From: Lithospermum erythrorhizon
Taxonomy: Eukaryota; Streptophyta; Magnoliopsida; Boraginales; Boraginaceae
Assembly: GCA_019722365.1 (NCBI GenBank)
Contig: JADFUC010001633.1
Span: forward strand, 104,262 to 168,261
Length of the DNA: 64,000 bases
Reading direction: 5' to 3'
Part shown: one piece after another, positions 41,792 through 53,524 of the stretch
Position numbering within the stretch: the first letter of the stretch is position 1
Layout of the letters: each line of letters opens with the position of its first letter
Notes under the pieces: model-generated
The model's database searches: none
Told to the model about the DNA's origin: nothing
The model's input: the letters and a program-made list of their open reading frames with translations, nothing else
Made by a program: the position numbers and the translations under genes

Positions 41792-41905
41792 GTTGTATTG
41801 GTTTATTATGAAGAGGTGAGTTTCGACAATTGAGTCATCCGCCAGCGTGGTGACTCTAGTGTCAATTTGGAATGAATCCCCAACCTCAGAGGGCGGGCGG
41901 ACACA
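41787..41905 (+). repeat. Gypsy A 3' LTR, terminal segment
   Basis: Continues A's LTR after the B insertion: agtttgttgtattgg...gaagaggtgagttt matches 14,383-14,420. The end near 41,905 (…ggacaca) is an estimate. Confidence 0.6.
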
Positions 41906-42080
41906 GGAGATCGTCCCTGAAAACAAGTAAGGCTACAACTTTTTTGGCTATAAATAGGGAGGTTGTGAGAAAAACATCCTTGAGAATATTGAAAGTTTAT
42001 CAATTGTTCTTGGTGTGGTTTTCTTATCAGGATTTTCATACTATAAGAAAACACCCGATTGATAGAGTTCATAACTAGTA
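41906..42080 (+). repeat. Probable second half of the split copia 3' LTR, with TATA box
   Basis: Immediately after the estimated end of A there is a promoter-like ctataaatag (41,948-41,957) and an LTR-like stretch unrelated to the gypsy LTRs. Its position fits the missing half of the copia LTR begun at 11,728. No 5' LTR is available for comparison, so this is inference. Confidence 0.4.
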
Positions 42081-43464
42081 GTTATGCTTTGTAATGATGC
42101 TCCAAAGTTTGATATATAAGAGAATTTACAACAACAATATGGATGTAACTCTCACACTGAAGATGAACATATATAAATATTGTGTTCATATTTTTAATCA
42201 AACATTATAAATTTAATATATTTTTAATCAACCATTATACAATATATATAAAAAACTATTAAAATCGAGAACATAATTACATTTTTAATAATGATGGAAG
42301 TATATCAATACTACTAATGGTCATAAGTTTAGAAAATCTAACATTTTTATTTATTTATGTTCGGTCTTGGACATTTACATTCTCATAATCTTTAATTTCA
42401 TTTCAAATTATGATATATTTTCGTGATTTAAATTCGTTTAGCCTTTGAAGTATTGTCAATTGGTCAGTTTGGTTACCCCTCAAGTAACCACCACTGCTCA
42501 CCCATAACCCCAACCTCGCCTACCACCATCTCCGACGTTGTACGACCACCCCATCACCTCCACCATGCATGGATGAGAGCTGAAAACTAATAATAAATCA
42601 ACTTCATAAATATTTCACCAGGATAGTATGAAACTCCACCTTCTGTAATAGGATAGCACCACTAAATTTGAGGGAGCGTCATTTTCAATTAAAAAACAAA
42701 TCTGGACAAATTAACAAGTTTGCTAAAGATGAAAGGAGGGGGTTGGTGAGGGGGCTACGGGTTGTTACTGGTGGAGGAGATGGTGGTGGTAGAGGGAGGG
42801 AGAAGATGGTGGTGGGTTGGGAGTTGTTCTTAATTTTTTTTTTTATGTAGTTGCTATTTACTGTCGCAAAACATCTCTATGCGCGGCGTTAACATTTTTA
42901 TGACAAAATTACTATTCATACTATTAAACTACATAAATTTATTTACATATTGAAAAACCTATGATTTGTTTTTGCTTAAAAGATAAGTAATCCGAGGTCT
43001 AGAAGTACAAATAAAGAAACTGAACTTAACTTGTGTTCTTTTGCTCTTCATAGTGCTCTGTCATGCCGTTATTGATTTAAATCAACACAACCATGGGGAT
43101 ACTGTCATTATTGGAGTTAAATCAGGCTACATAGAGAAATTGAACTTAACTTGTGTTCTTGTGTTCTTCCGCCTAATGTTTATATGATTCAATTGGTGAT
43201 AGGAGGAATAATGAATGAGTAGAAGTAAAGTCTGGTCCACGTATTGGATCATAGTAATTAGGTTTAGGTTTAGGTTTAGGTTTAGGTTTAACTGTAGTGT
43301 TTGAGAGGCTACTCTATCTTCTCTATAAATAGACACACTATTATAATTTATATTCAAATAATTCAATACAATATTTATATTACTCTTTCATTTTCTTCAT
43401 GATAACAGAGCCTATCGATTCTAACGCCTAAATAAAAATTACGCTGCCCTGCCGGTAGGTTGTC
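42081..43464. other. Unassigned AT-rich intergenic segment
   Basis: No gene or clear element. Notable parts are a C-rich then G-rich pair of stretches (42,478-42,570 and 42,735-42,830) that look loosely complementary, two copies of gaacttaacttgtgttctt 120 bp apart (43,020 and 43,140), and a GGTTTA array. Confidence 0.5.
43261..43290. repeat. (GGTTTA)5 hexamer array, telomere-like
   Basis: Five exact copies of GGTTTA (TTTAGG). The usual plant telomere unit is TTTAGGG, so this is a near-telomeric or simple-sequence repeat. It produces the NLNLNLNL peptide on the minus strand. Confidence 0.9.
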
Positions 43465-43990
43465 TACCTAAAGGAATATTACATGTATAAACTTGATTAA
43501 ATTTAATCAAAATATACATATGAGGATCTTTAGATAATTTAGTATTAGAACTAAATACAAAAATACAAAATGCTTAAAGCGATACCAGAGGAAGCCTCAA
43601 CAACAAAAATCTTTCACGTAGACCTTTGAGTTCCAATTCCTTTAGCACTTCAACAGGTAGTTGATCCACACCAGGAGAGGTTGAATCCTATACTTGAGTT
43701 TGCTATAACACAAAGGAAATTGGATGATTGAATCAAAGCAAAGCACTTGAGTTTTTCTACTATCAAAGGGGGAGGGGGCCCACATTTTTAACCTCCTAAG
43801 TTTAGGTTTTGTGTAATCTATATATAGGCATACACTTAACCTAATAGCCTAGTCCAATTAATTAATGAGCCAACTCGTTAAGAAAGTAACTCGTTAATGT
43901 CTTATCGAGTTATTAACATGCTCAACTAACTAAATTATTAATTGAACTTAACAAGTCAACTAATTTGGGTTCATCCAAAATATATTTCAA
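43465..43990 (-). repeat. Copia-type LTR fragment (same family as 8,654 and 53,525)
   Basis: Shares with 53,525-54,090 the blocks aatattacatgtataaacttgatt, atctttagat..tt, gataccagaggaag, and the end aacttaacaagtcaacta...ccaaaatatatttca. It stops there, whereas the 53.5-kb copy continues, so it is truncated. The element is minus-strand oriented by analogy. Confidence 0.7.
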
Positions 43991-44279
43991 GGGAAGCTAG
44001 CATCCAACTAAGGGGTTGAGGGTTTGAATCTCACTCTCCCCTTTATTTACTCAAATTTGGACCGAAACAACAAAGAGGTCAATTTTGAAAAGTTTGGTAA
44101 TCAAATGGGACACTTTGAAACATAGGTGATCAGAAAACAATGACGCTGGGTAAACATAGGTGATCCCGATACGGTAATGTATGACAAAGTATGAAACTTA
44201 GCGGTGAAGAGAACAACAATTTGGATGGAAAAGCCAAGTAGAAACACTTTTTGAAAGTTAGGTGATCAAGACACATGAT
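43991..44279. other. Short segment with a pol III B-box-like motif; possible SINE fragment
   Basis: The string ggtttgaatctc at ~44,030 resembles a tRNA/SINE B box (GGTTCRANNC), preceded by gctagcatccaactaagggg. It could be a tRNA-derived SINE head. The rest carries repeated aggtgatca words. Weak evidence. Confidence 0.25.
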
Positions 44280-44284
44280 ATATA
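44280..44284. repeat. Target-site duplication of the Athila-like element (left)
   Basis: ATATA before the LTR start TGATTAAGCG; identical ATATA at 51,422-51,426. Confidence 0.75.
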
Positions 44285-45480
44285 TGATTAAGCGAATATT
44301 TGTCGCGAACTTTTAGGATGATTTTGGGTACTTTATTACTCATAATTTGGTTGTTTTAGTTGTTTAATTTGACAAATATTATATATTATGTGATTTCAGT
44401 CATTTTATTGTTATGTGGGAAATATATGCCTAATTTAGACGGAAAATGCTAAAAGAAGTTGGGCTGAGGAGTCATGTAATTTTTCAGAAGAGTGGACAAA
44501 AATCGATCGAAAAAACAAAAGGTAGCGATTATACAAAAGCACAGCCGAGAATCAAAAGGCGGAGTTAACCTACTACTATATAAAGTCAAGCAAAAGCATT
44601 TGAATATTAAATATTCATTAGAGTTTTCGACGGCAGCAAAGAATATATTATTCTTCACGACAGCGACATTCGACTTACTAAATATACTCTATTTTTCTTG
44701 ATCGTTCGTTGAAGACAATTGTTTCTCCTCTTTATTCCATACTCTGGTTAATTTTATGCTTTTCAATAATATTATTTTACATGAATTATTTCATTACTTG
44801 AGTGGTAGCTAAATTTATTACTTTGGGGGTTTTTGATGCTTAGCCTTGGCGGTGTATTTTCTATCGGATTTTGGAGTTGGCTATAATTGCACTAGTATTA
44901 ATCATTGAACTTAATTTGATTCAATTGTTTTTTTAGAATCGGCCAATTCTTTTTATATGAGAATCTAGGTATTGTGTAACCCTCAACCGAAAGGGATGGC
45001 ATAATGAAGATCCACTTGATTGAAGATTGAATTAGTGGGGTGTTATAGGGAAGTGTGCAACACGTTGATTGGATTACAGTGATGATAGATTTCCTTGCGC
45101 TTGGTTTTTTAGCTAATTAATTTCACTAGTGACATGGAGATTAATTAAGCGAGAACATCCACGGTGAACCCGCTACCCGAGCGGTATACGAACTAACGAG
45201 AAATTGGACCTAGTGTTGTTAAATCTATTATTTGGATAGAAATACTCTTGACCCAGGTGAAATCGATACCCACAGTAATCCTTTTTATTCATAAGTTTAT
45301 CCTTCTTAATTGCGATAATTTTAAGTTTAACTAGTTTATTACAATCAATTCCGAATACTTAGTTTCATTTTACAATTACAATTAATTTAAGTAAACCGGA
45401 AGTTCCTCCGTGGATTCGACCGCACTTGAGCAGCATGCTACTACGACTCGTGCTCTTGCGAGGGAATATAATTTGTTTTG
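44285..45480 (+). repeat. Athila-like element 5' LTR
   Basis: Collinear with 50,226-51,421 (shared gcgaatatttgtc, gggaatataatttgtt and many blocks between). A TATA-like ctactatataaag lies at ~44,573-44,585 and also at ~50,518. The primer-binding site after it is not convincing. Confidence 0.82.
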
Positions 45481-45699
45481 AGTTGTGATATTACAGGTGC
45501 ATACTTGGTCGGCGTTCATTGAGTCTGATTTGTACACTTTGAGAGCGGCAGGTATCGACTTCAAACTTGGAAGGAATGGGTGTCAAAGTTCTAATTCTCT
45601 GATAATGGCGCGTTAAACCCGCGGAGAGACAAATGAAAGTGGTCGCTCAGAGGGAGTGGTGGATCATCCTTGCTTGGATGGATTACGGATGATGCAACT

Positions 45700-47377
45700 A
45701 AAATTTTTTGAGTTGAGGAGTTTCACTTCCATAACTTTTAATTTTTTCATGGGATTGCAAGCGAAGACCCTAGAGCATTCTTGAATGAGTTGGGATAATG
45801 GTAGGTAGTCTTCCCGATAATAGAGTAACACATGAGTCCACAGGCGGAGTGCTTCCATATACCTTGAAAGATGCAGCCCACTTAGGTAGTTTTTATTCTA
45901 TACTTCCTCGATCTATTCACATACATGGAGGAGATGCATGAGAAGTTTGTGGCAAAGTTCTATACATATACAAAGTGCGTCAACGAGAGACGATTCGAAT
46001 TTCATTGAAGATGATGATGAGTCTTTCCGGGGAGGCATGGGATCGTTTCGGTTTCATTTTGATTGATGTCTCAATCATATGTTACCACATATGAACTACA
46101 ATACTCATATTTCTATGATGGTCACAGCTCCTACACATCAAACGATGGTTGACAATACAACCCGGAGGTGCACTTTCAGTACTTAAAGACGGTGGAAGAG
46201 ATTCGAAATTTTTGAATCATTAGCTAAATAATTCCTTGCGAGGAAGGGTGTTAGGAGAAATACTAAGGGGAGTACTGGAATAAATTCTAATTCCAACATT
46301 GATGTGGATAGGCAGTTGGCATCAAGCGAGAGAGCAAAAGCGGCGATTATCTATGAGTTTACACGAGATCATCTATGCGAGTGCCAATATGGCATTCTTC
46401 TAAAATGAGTTATTCCAAGATGTCGAGAACAAGCAAAATGCCATGACGGGTACAATTCAAGGAGGTGGTCTCTATTCGGAACGCACACCTACAATCCGGG
46501 ATGGAGGAATCATCCAAATTTCTCGTGGAAGAATAATGAAGGGCCATCCCAAGGGCAAGTGAATATTCATGCCAATAATGCACCTGGTGGGGCTGGTGGA
46601 GGTCAGTTCGATCAAATCTTACAAATGCTTAAGAATCAGGAAGCACATAATCAGAACACTAGTGCATCAATCAGGAAGTTAGAGATTCAGATGGGTCAAT
46701 TGGCTGAGGCTCAACAGAAGCCAGAACCTGGCAAGTTTCCTAGTCAACTTTGAAACGGTAAAATCTGTCATGTCCTTTTACTATGGTTGAGAATCAGGAG
46801 GTTGAGAAGTCACAAGGGAATTTTCCAAGTCAACCCGAGCAAGCAAATGCCATCATGACTATGAGGAGTGGAAAACTCCTTGATATTGGAGCTCATGGAG
46901 ACAAGAAAGTTGAGAAAGATGAGAAGAGGCAAGAGAATCAGATGAAGGTTAGCTCATATGAGGAGAAGATAGAGGTGGTAAAACCATATGTTCCGCGATT
47001 ACACGTTCCCGAGGCTCCTCAAGTAGTAAAATGGATAAGTCATTCGAACTTCTGATTTGCTTTCTAAAGTACATGTCAATTTTGCTTTGCTTAATGTTCT
47101 AAAAAATATCCCTTCTTATGCCACGTTCATTAAAGAACTAATTGGTAAGAGGCATAAATATGAGCCTAATGAAAGAATTAGGGTATCACAGATGGCGAAT
47201 GCAATAATTAGGACAGAGTTGACTTCCAAGTTAAATGACCCAAGTAGTTTCATTATAGATATGAATTTAGAGGACTTAAAAGGTGTAAAAGCTATGCTAG
47301 ATTTAGGTGCTAGTATCAATCTTATGCCTTACTCTCTATATCAAAAATTGGGATTAGGAGAACTTAAACCAACTTGA
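45700..47377 (+). pseudogene. Athila-like gag and protease remnant
   Basis: Gag is broken up to ~46,480. From 46,485 the frame is readable: YNPGWRNHPNFSWKNNEGPS, then 46,559-46,753 (a Gln-rich region with QFDQILQMLKNQEAHNQN and IRKLEIQMGQLAEAQQ). A stop at 46,751 is followed by 46,783-47,055 (TMRSGKLLD; VVKPYVPRLHVPEAPQ). After a frameshift comes 47,057-47,377 with LLNVLKNIPSYATFIKEL and the aspartic-protease active-site block AMLDLGASINLMPYSLYQ, ending GLGELKPT. This order and wording are typical of the Athila/Tat gag-pro; the protease triad reads DLGAS. The rest of pol is absent. Confidence 0.88.
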
Positions 47378-48179
47378 CATGACTTCTGATTAGGCGATAA
47401 TTCACTTAAAATATCCCAAGGTACTTATATTAGAGAGAGCGTCTTGGTTCAAATTATTGATGACTCATTGTCCACTTGATTGGGATAGAAGAGTGCAGAG
47501 TTGGTAAGTATGAAACTCCAATTTTGTGGGGAGACCTTTATGGCATCAACTAGCCTGTATTGATGCGTAATAGGAAGATTTCCCATGAGCATGCTAGATC
47601 AAACAATTAAATATTTACGTGTTTAACATTTGTTTTATATACGAGGGTTAATGATTGTTTTTTAGTTGATAAAGTTGAGCACAAATACTTTTGAAGGCTA
47701 GCATTGCCTTGTGATAAAAATGCATTGAAGCTCATACTACTTAGATTAGTTGTTGTTGTAGTAACTCTGGACAAAAGATAAAATAAAGAAATTTGATCTT
47801 GGGAAGTTATCCAAGAATGATATAAATCTTGAAGAGAAACAAGCTTACTACCCTCGTCAACTTGTGACACTCAAGGAGTTAAATTTTAGTCCACAAAGTT
47901 AGTTCAAAAGAAGTTTTAAATGCCAAGCTAACGTCTGATGAACTCTATAATAAAGGAGGAACGAAATGTCAGAGTGCTCGTAGAAGTGGTGGTAGCTTTC
48001 GTGTACCTTCCCGATTAAGGAGTAACCCGTCTTCCTCGAGGCCGTTAAATCACAGTAGCTGGTGGGAGGCAACCCCGCCCGTGTGTAGGTAGCGAATTTC
48101 ACATTTCATTATTGTTTATTAGTCTAGGGTGTGCCCCAAATTTAGCCCAGTGATTTGAAAAAGAGACCCTAAGCAGTAA

Positions 48180-48620
48180 ACCTAGCTTCCCCCCCCTCCC
48201 TTTTCCTCTTCCCTTTTCCTTTTTTTTCTTTTCTCCGTGCGATACGCCATTCCGGTTCCTTCCGCCGCCATAAAGCACGCGGGAACTAAAAGCTCCTGCC
48301 GCCGCCGTTCCACTACTCCCTCCGGCGCGACTCGGCATCGTAATTTCTTTGCCGCCCGGCCCGTCCGGCTCAGGCTCCATCGCGCCTCCTCCGGCGCGCT
48401 TCCACTGCGGCGCACACTCCCACAGCTCGCGCCTTTCCTCCCAGATCCGGCACCATAAGCTCCGTCGCCCACTCTCCCACATTGCCGCTCCCTCATCAGC
48501 CGTTCGCTCCCAAATCCGGTGCAAATCCGGCCTTGAATCCGGCAGTTCTGCGCCCAGGTCAGCACTTCACGTAATCGCAAATCAGTAGCGCCCGCCGGAC
48601 TGCTCGGCCATCCCCACTTA
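48180..48620. other. GC-rich, CG-dense island with overlapping open frames
   Basis: Starts with a pyrimidine run (cttcccccccctccctttt) and becomes strongly GC- and CpG-rich, unlike everything around it. Open frames occur on both strands (minus 48,099-48,524 and 48,182-48,580; plus 48,237-48,458 and 48,349-48,588), which is expected from base composition alone. It ends near aatcagtagcgcccgcc. It may be an acquired host fragment or an ancestral part of the element; I recognise no protein. Confidence 0.55.
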
Positions 48621-48663
48621 CATCCCCAAATTTGTGAGTTTTTTAGGTTTTTTTTTTGTTTTT

Positions 48664-48730
48664 TTTTAAATTATTATTATTACTATTTCGTTTTTATTTT
48701 ATTTTATTATTATTATTATTATTATTATTT
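48664..48730. repeat. (TTA)n-rich microsatellite
   Basis: Attattatt arrays, the longest at ~48,706-48,729, interrupted by ttttattttattt. Confidence 0.85.
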
Positions 48731-50210
48731 TGATATTATTCATCGTGTGTGTCGTGTTAATTATTTTCGGTTTCTTTATTGAGTTGTTATTTTCAGGTTT
48801 GTTTACTTATTGTGTTGTTCTATTATTATCGTATTTAGTTTGTAGTTGTTATTGTTTGTGTTATGTATCAAATTTGGGGCGATATTGATTTAAGTGTGGG
48901 GGATGAATTTGAGATTTGTTGTTAATAAGGTTTGTGTTTTAATTGGTGAATATGTGAAACTTGTCTTTGGATACATATTTGTTAATGTATCCTTTTCGTT
49001 GATGGTGTAGTGTATGATGCATGTGAGGGAAATTAGTAGAATTGGATAAGGTTGCAAACTTTGATTGAGTATATTTGGAAACTAATGTTAGAGGATTTCG
49101 GTTTCACAGATAGTGAGATGACCTATATGTACAACATGAGTTTTGTGCCTTGATTATTTAAATTTTCTTTGATGTGTGATGCTGCATTGCCAGTACAATT
49201 CTTGAACTTGTTTTGAACCCTTATTTGATTTTGAATGTGTGCATGCGTAAAAGAATGATAAGAGAGGCAATTTGCAGGAATTATCCGCTCTTTTTCCCAT
49301 AAAGCCAACCTTGTGTTATTCCCTTAAGTAAGCCCGTTGAGCCTTATGTTGAACCTCTTTGTTGTTTAAACCATTAGCAAACGAGCCTAAAGCCTTGATT
49401 TTCATGAATTACTCAGACACGAACCTCTTGAGAGTTAGCGATATCTTTTAGATTCACCGTATGCATTATTGAATAAGTGTTCTTTTGTTTGGTGTAATGC
49501 AAGAGTTAGAGTGTGGAGGTTGCCTCGTGAAATCTTGCTAGACCTTAATAAAAAATAAAAAAAACAAAAACAAAAGAAAAAAGAGAAGGGCAAAAAGTAC
49601 TAGTTTTCCTTGTGTTGTTTAGGAGTTCGAGGGGTCTAGTAGCTTGAGAAAAGAAAAGAAAAAGTGTTGTATATTAGCCAAGATTATGAAGAGATAAGTA
49701 AGCCAAAATGTGTGAGGCTCTATGTTATTCGATGGATTGTGAAATTATATCACGTACTTGAGTGAATTTATTTAGATTTCATAAGTCGCCATGTTTAGTC
49801 AGGAATGAGAATGTTTCCCTCGCTTTAACACCTAAGCCCATTCTGACCACATGAAAAACCTCCTGACTTGTATTGCATGGATGATGGATTGAATTGTTGG
49901 GTGTATGACCAAGCCTATGGTAGAATGTGTCTTCTACTGAGATTGAGGGTAAACACTAGCCTATAAATACATTTTTTGAGTGGTGTGAGCAATTGGGGAG
50001 ATATCCCGTAAACAGAATTGTTTGAATCTGATGGATTAGGTAGATTGTGTATTAGTCAAGTTTGACAAGATTTGTGCTTAATTCAAAGTCTTGATCCGAG
50101 TCTCGCTAAACTTGTTCCCTAATGTGTATTATGCATGAATCTGTTGACTTTTGGGATATACTTGCAATAAAATGTGCTGACTGTTTTTACTTGAGGACAA
50201 GTAATGAGTC

Positions 50211-50225
50211 AAGTGTGGGGGAGTT
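50211..50225 (+). promoter_or_regulatory. Polypurine tract of the Athila-like element
   Basis: aagtgtgggggagtt directly precedes the 3' LTR start TGATTAAG at 50,226. Confidence 0.8.
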
Positions 50226-51421
50226 TGATTAAGCGAATATTTGTCATAGCTTTTAGGATGATTTTTGGATGCTATTACTCATAATTTGTTTGGTTGTTTA
50301 ATTGACAAAATATTATATATTAACACACTGATTCGGTATTTTTTATTTGTTATTTGGGCAAAATATATGCTAATTTAGATAGGAAAATTTAAAAGAGAAG
50401 TTGCGGGCCGAGTCATGTAATTTTCCGGAAGAGTGGACAAAAAGTCTGGTCGAAAAAAGGAAAGAAAGGTGGCCGATTATACAAAGCAGCCGGAGAATAA
50501 AAGGCCGGGTTAACCTACTACTATATAAAATTAATCGGTAATTTGAATATTAAATATTGATTCGAGTTTCGACGGCAGCAGAGAATATATTTATTCTTCA
50601 CGCAGCGGCGACAACGACTTACTATTATACTCTATTTTCTAGCGGTCGTTTAGATTTGAGGGCAGTGATAATGGCCCACCTACTCTTTATTCATACTCTA
50701 GTTAATTTATGCTTTCAATAATGACTAATTGCCAAGATTATTTCGATTATGAGTGGTAGCTAAATTTGTGTCTTTAAGGGATTTGATAGCCTTGACAATG
50801 TATTTTCTATCCGGATTTTGGGTTATTATAGATTGCATAAGTATTAATCAGTAAGACTTAATTTGAGTTGTTATTTTTAGAATCACGGCCCGAATTCTTT
50901 TTATATGAGAATCCACGAGTATTATATGTAACCCTCGACCGAAGGAGGCATAATAGATCAACGGTGAATTGAGTAGTGGGTTGTTATGGAAATTATGCGG
51001 CCACGTTGATTGGATTACGATAGATTTCCTTGCGCCGGGTTTTTTAGCTAATTAATTTCACTCTTGACATAGGAGGTTAATTATTGAGAACATCAGTGAA
51101 CCAGCGACTGAGCAGTATCTAGAACTAACGAGAAATTGGACCTAGTGTTGATAAATCTATTATTTGGATAGAGAATACTTCACATTGGGTGAAGTCGATA
51201 CCCACAGTAATCCTTTTATTCATAAGTTTATCCTTCTTAATTGCCTTTATTAATTTAAGTTTTAACTTCAGTTTATTACAATCAATTCTAATACTTAGTT
51301 TCATTTATAATTACAATTAATTTAAGTAAAGCGGTTCCTTAGTGGATTAGAGCCACTTACTTGAGCCTTTGTACTCCTACCGCGACTCGTGCTCTTGCCG
51401 GGAATATAATTTGTTCCATCA
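50226..51421 (+). repeat. Athila-like element 3' LTR
   Basis: 1196 bp, ending ...ttgttccatca, followed by ATATA (51,422-51,426). Homologous to 44,285-45,480 with numerous small indels. Confidence 0.83.
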
Positions 51422-51539
51422 ATATACATATAGGTGATCAACGCGACCATTAGTGCTTGTTTAAATTTAAAACAAGGCATGTAGGAAAATTTAAACTAAT
51501 GGATGTATCCTAGAGTACGCAACCTTCGAGTAATTTCAC

Positions 51540-52507
51540 TGCATGCTTAGATCATCTCTCATCTTTTGAGTCTTCTACTTGTCTGTAGTTCCTGCATATT
51601 GCAACAAATATGAGAACCATAGCCGGTGTCTAACACCCACGAAGTAGAATTAGAAGTTGTACAAACTTCAATAACAAAAATACTTCTAAGTTGAGCGGTC
51701 ATAAAACCATTCTTCTTATCCTCATTGAAATTCTTATAGGTCGACTTTCAATGACCAATGATCCCACAATAATGACACTAGTCTTCCTTTCTGTTGTTGC
51801 TCTGCACAACCTTGGCACCCTTGGGATTACTCGAACCCTTGGTCTTGCCAATTTCTTCTTGTTTTAAACCACCAAAATAGAAGAAGTAGAAGCTTTCATC
51901 TTTTCCAGATTCGACTCAATAATTGAGATCATCTTATGAAGTTCATTTAGAGATGAATCAAACTTATGCATATTGAAGTTCATGACAAATTGAGTGAATT
52001 TGTCTAGGAGAGACTTACGGATGAGGTCTACAGCCAACTCTATCGAAATGTTGATCCCCAGGGCATTAAGTCGATCGGCCAATCCCATCATTTTAATGAC
52101 ATGTGGTCTAGTAGCCTGTCCGTTCTCTAGCTTGCAGTCAATGAGAGCACAGACGATGTCATATATGTCATTTCGTGCTTCCTTGAGGAATAATTTCCCA
52201 AGTTGCATGTACATGTGTTACGCTTTCACCTTTTCATACTGAATCTGGAAACTAGGTTCCATATTGGCTAGCATAAGATATTGGACATCTATAACATTAG
52301 ACATGTGCTTTTTGTAGCCTTCCTTCTCCTTAACGGAGGCAGAATCGTCTGGTTTTGTGGGATCTTAGAGTTCAGGACATACTCTGTTCTCTCCTGCTTG
52401 AGAACAATCCTCAAGTTTCGAGACCAATCATCAAAGTTCGAGTTATTTAGCTTGCACTTTTCAAGTGCAGATCGAAGCGAGTTCTTAAGTGATGTAATGG
52501 TTGCCAT
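51540..52507 (-). pseudogene. Ty1/copia gag, zinc knuckle and protease start (minus strand)
   Basis: Starts at 52,507 with MATITSLKNSLRSALEKCKL; then LNNSNFDDWSRNLRIVLKQE, a frameshift near 52,300, and from ~52,240 the gag body (LGKLFLKEARNDIYDIVCAL; RPHVIKMMGLADRLNALG; SSLNELHKMISIIESNLEKM). A knuckle-like CHYCGIIGH lies at ~51,780-51,750, followed by a stop and loss of the final Cys. The protease start SWVLDTGYGSHICCNMQEL is at ~51,645-51,590. The protein is truncated soon after; integrase and RT are absent. It belongs to the minus-strand copia element whose LTR is at 53,525. Confidence 0.85.
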
Positions 52508-53524
52508 TTCAATTCTACAAGAATAAGTATTTAAAAGACAACATTTTAGCAACCTATCATGCTAAAATAATACAAAATAAATTGTAAAGTAATACCAATA
52601 CTCATAATCTCACAAAATGTATTAGTATGCAAGATCCAGTGTGTTAAGAATTCAAACTGCAACACTATATACATTTTGAATCCCAACACAACAATAGTTA
52701 CCTTAATCCACTATATACCACGGTACACTCTGTGTCAGCGATACCTAACAGGATGCTATCCGACAATGTATCACCTAGCCCACAACATTAGTAAAAATCA
52801 CCGGTAAGCCACCAATTAAACCAAGATGTTACTTGGAATGATCATCTGAAAGCCCACAAGATTAGTGGAAATCACTTCAACATGATCCATTGTCATACCA
52901 AACACAATACTCAGAGTACATATCACAAGGCGCCTACTGATGGATCAACAAGCATAACTTAGAATTCACTGAAGAAGTTATTTAAATTTAGTGGTGAGAT
53001 TAATATTATTTAATTATTAATTTAAGATGTATAAATAACACATACCAAGTAATATAGCCATCCTCGAAAAATAAAAATAAATATTACACATTTAGGGAGA
53101 TATATATTCAAGCCTTTAAACTATTATAAAAATTATGAAATTGTACCGAAAAAATTCTCCTTGAGATATTTATGAATTAATCCAACCCAAAAATTCAAAT
53201 TTGACTGAGGCGTTTCTCCATTCAAAAACCATAGTATAAAAATTTTGGGATTTGAATTTTTTAGTTTGGGTTTCTTTTAGAAAAACCTTGTTTCTAGTTA
53301 ACCATAAAAACAAATCAAAACCCTTTACATGAAACAAATTATACTAAAATGAAAACATCTATATATGCAATAAAGATGAACTTGAAATATGAACACATAA
53401 AACTCACATGGATTACGATTTTATAATACACATTTATACATAAATTCATTAAATATTCATGACATGAAATTTAATATTTTAGTCGACATTAAATACTCTA
53501 AAAAGGCTCAGGATGCTACTCGGA
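52508..53524 (-). other. Untranslated leader of the minus-strand copia element
   Basis: AT-rich DNA between the gag start and the LTR. The part nearest the LTR (~53,466-53,520) matches 8,600-8,652, and RC 53,517-53,502 (TAGCATCCTGAGCC) is a decayed Met-type primer-binding site. No gene is seen. Confidence 0.55.

Larger units (their letters stand above)
47378..50210 (+). other. Non-coding 3' region of the Athila-like element
   Basis: No pol motifs in any frame. A block at ~47,985-48,080 (gtaccttcccgatta, ggaggcaaccccgcccgtg) resembles the sequence Athila-type elements carry after pol. A GC-rich island follows (48,180-48,620), then a TTA-rich microsatellite (48,664-48,730) and AT-rich DNA. The short peptides on both strands have no known domain. 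Confidence 0.65.
44285..51421 (+). mobile_element. Athila/Tat-like gypsy element, 7.1 kb, gag-protease only
   Basis: Two LTRs (44,285 to ~45,480 and 50,226-51,421, each ~1.2 kb, starting TGATTAAGCGAATATTTG) enclose a gag-protease remnant, then a 2.8-kb stretch without RT, RNase H or integrase motifs. A polypurine tract precedes the 3' LTR. ATATA flanks both ends. It is probably a non-autonomous derivative that would need enzymes in trans; it sits in DNA carrying aggtgatca words on both sides. Confidence 0.85.

Noticed and set aside
42478..42830. Foldback or MITE with C-rich and G-rich arms
   Set aside because: The arms are only loosely complementary by eye and no target duplication or terminal inverted repeat could be fixed.
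43127..43366. Minus-strand open frame with an NLNLNLNL peptide
   Set aside because: It is a translation of the GGTTTA array.
48099..48588. Overlapping open frames on both strands in the GC-rich island
   Set aside because: Long open frames on both strands are expected in GC-rich DNA. The peptides are low-complexity (Gly, Arg, Lys or Pro, Ser) and match no family I know.
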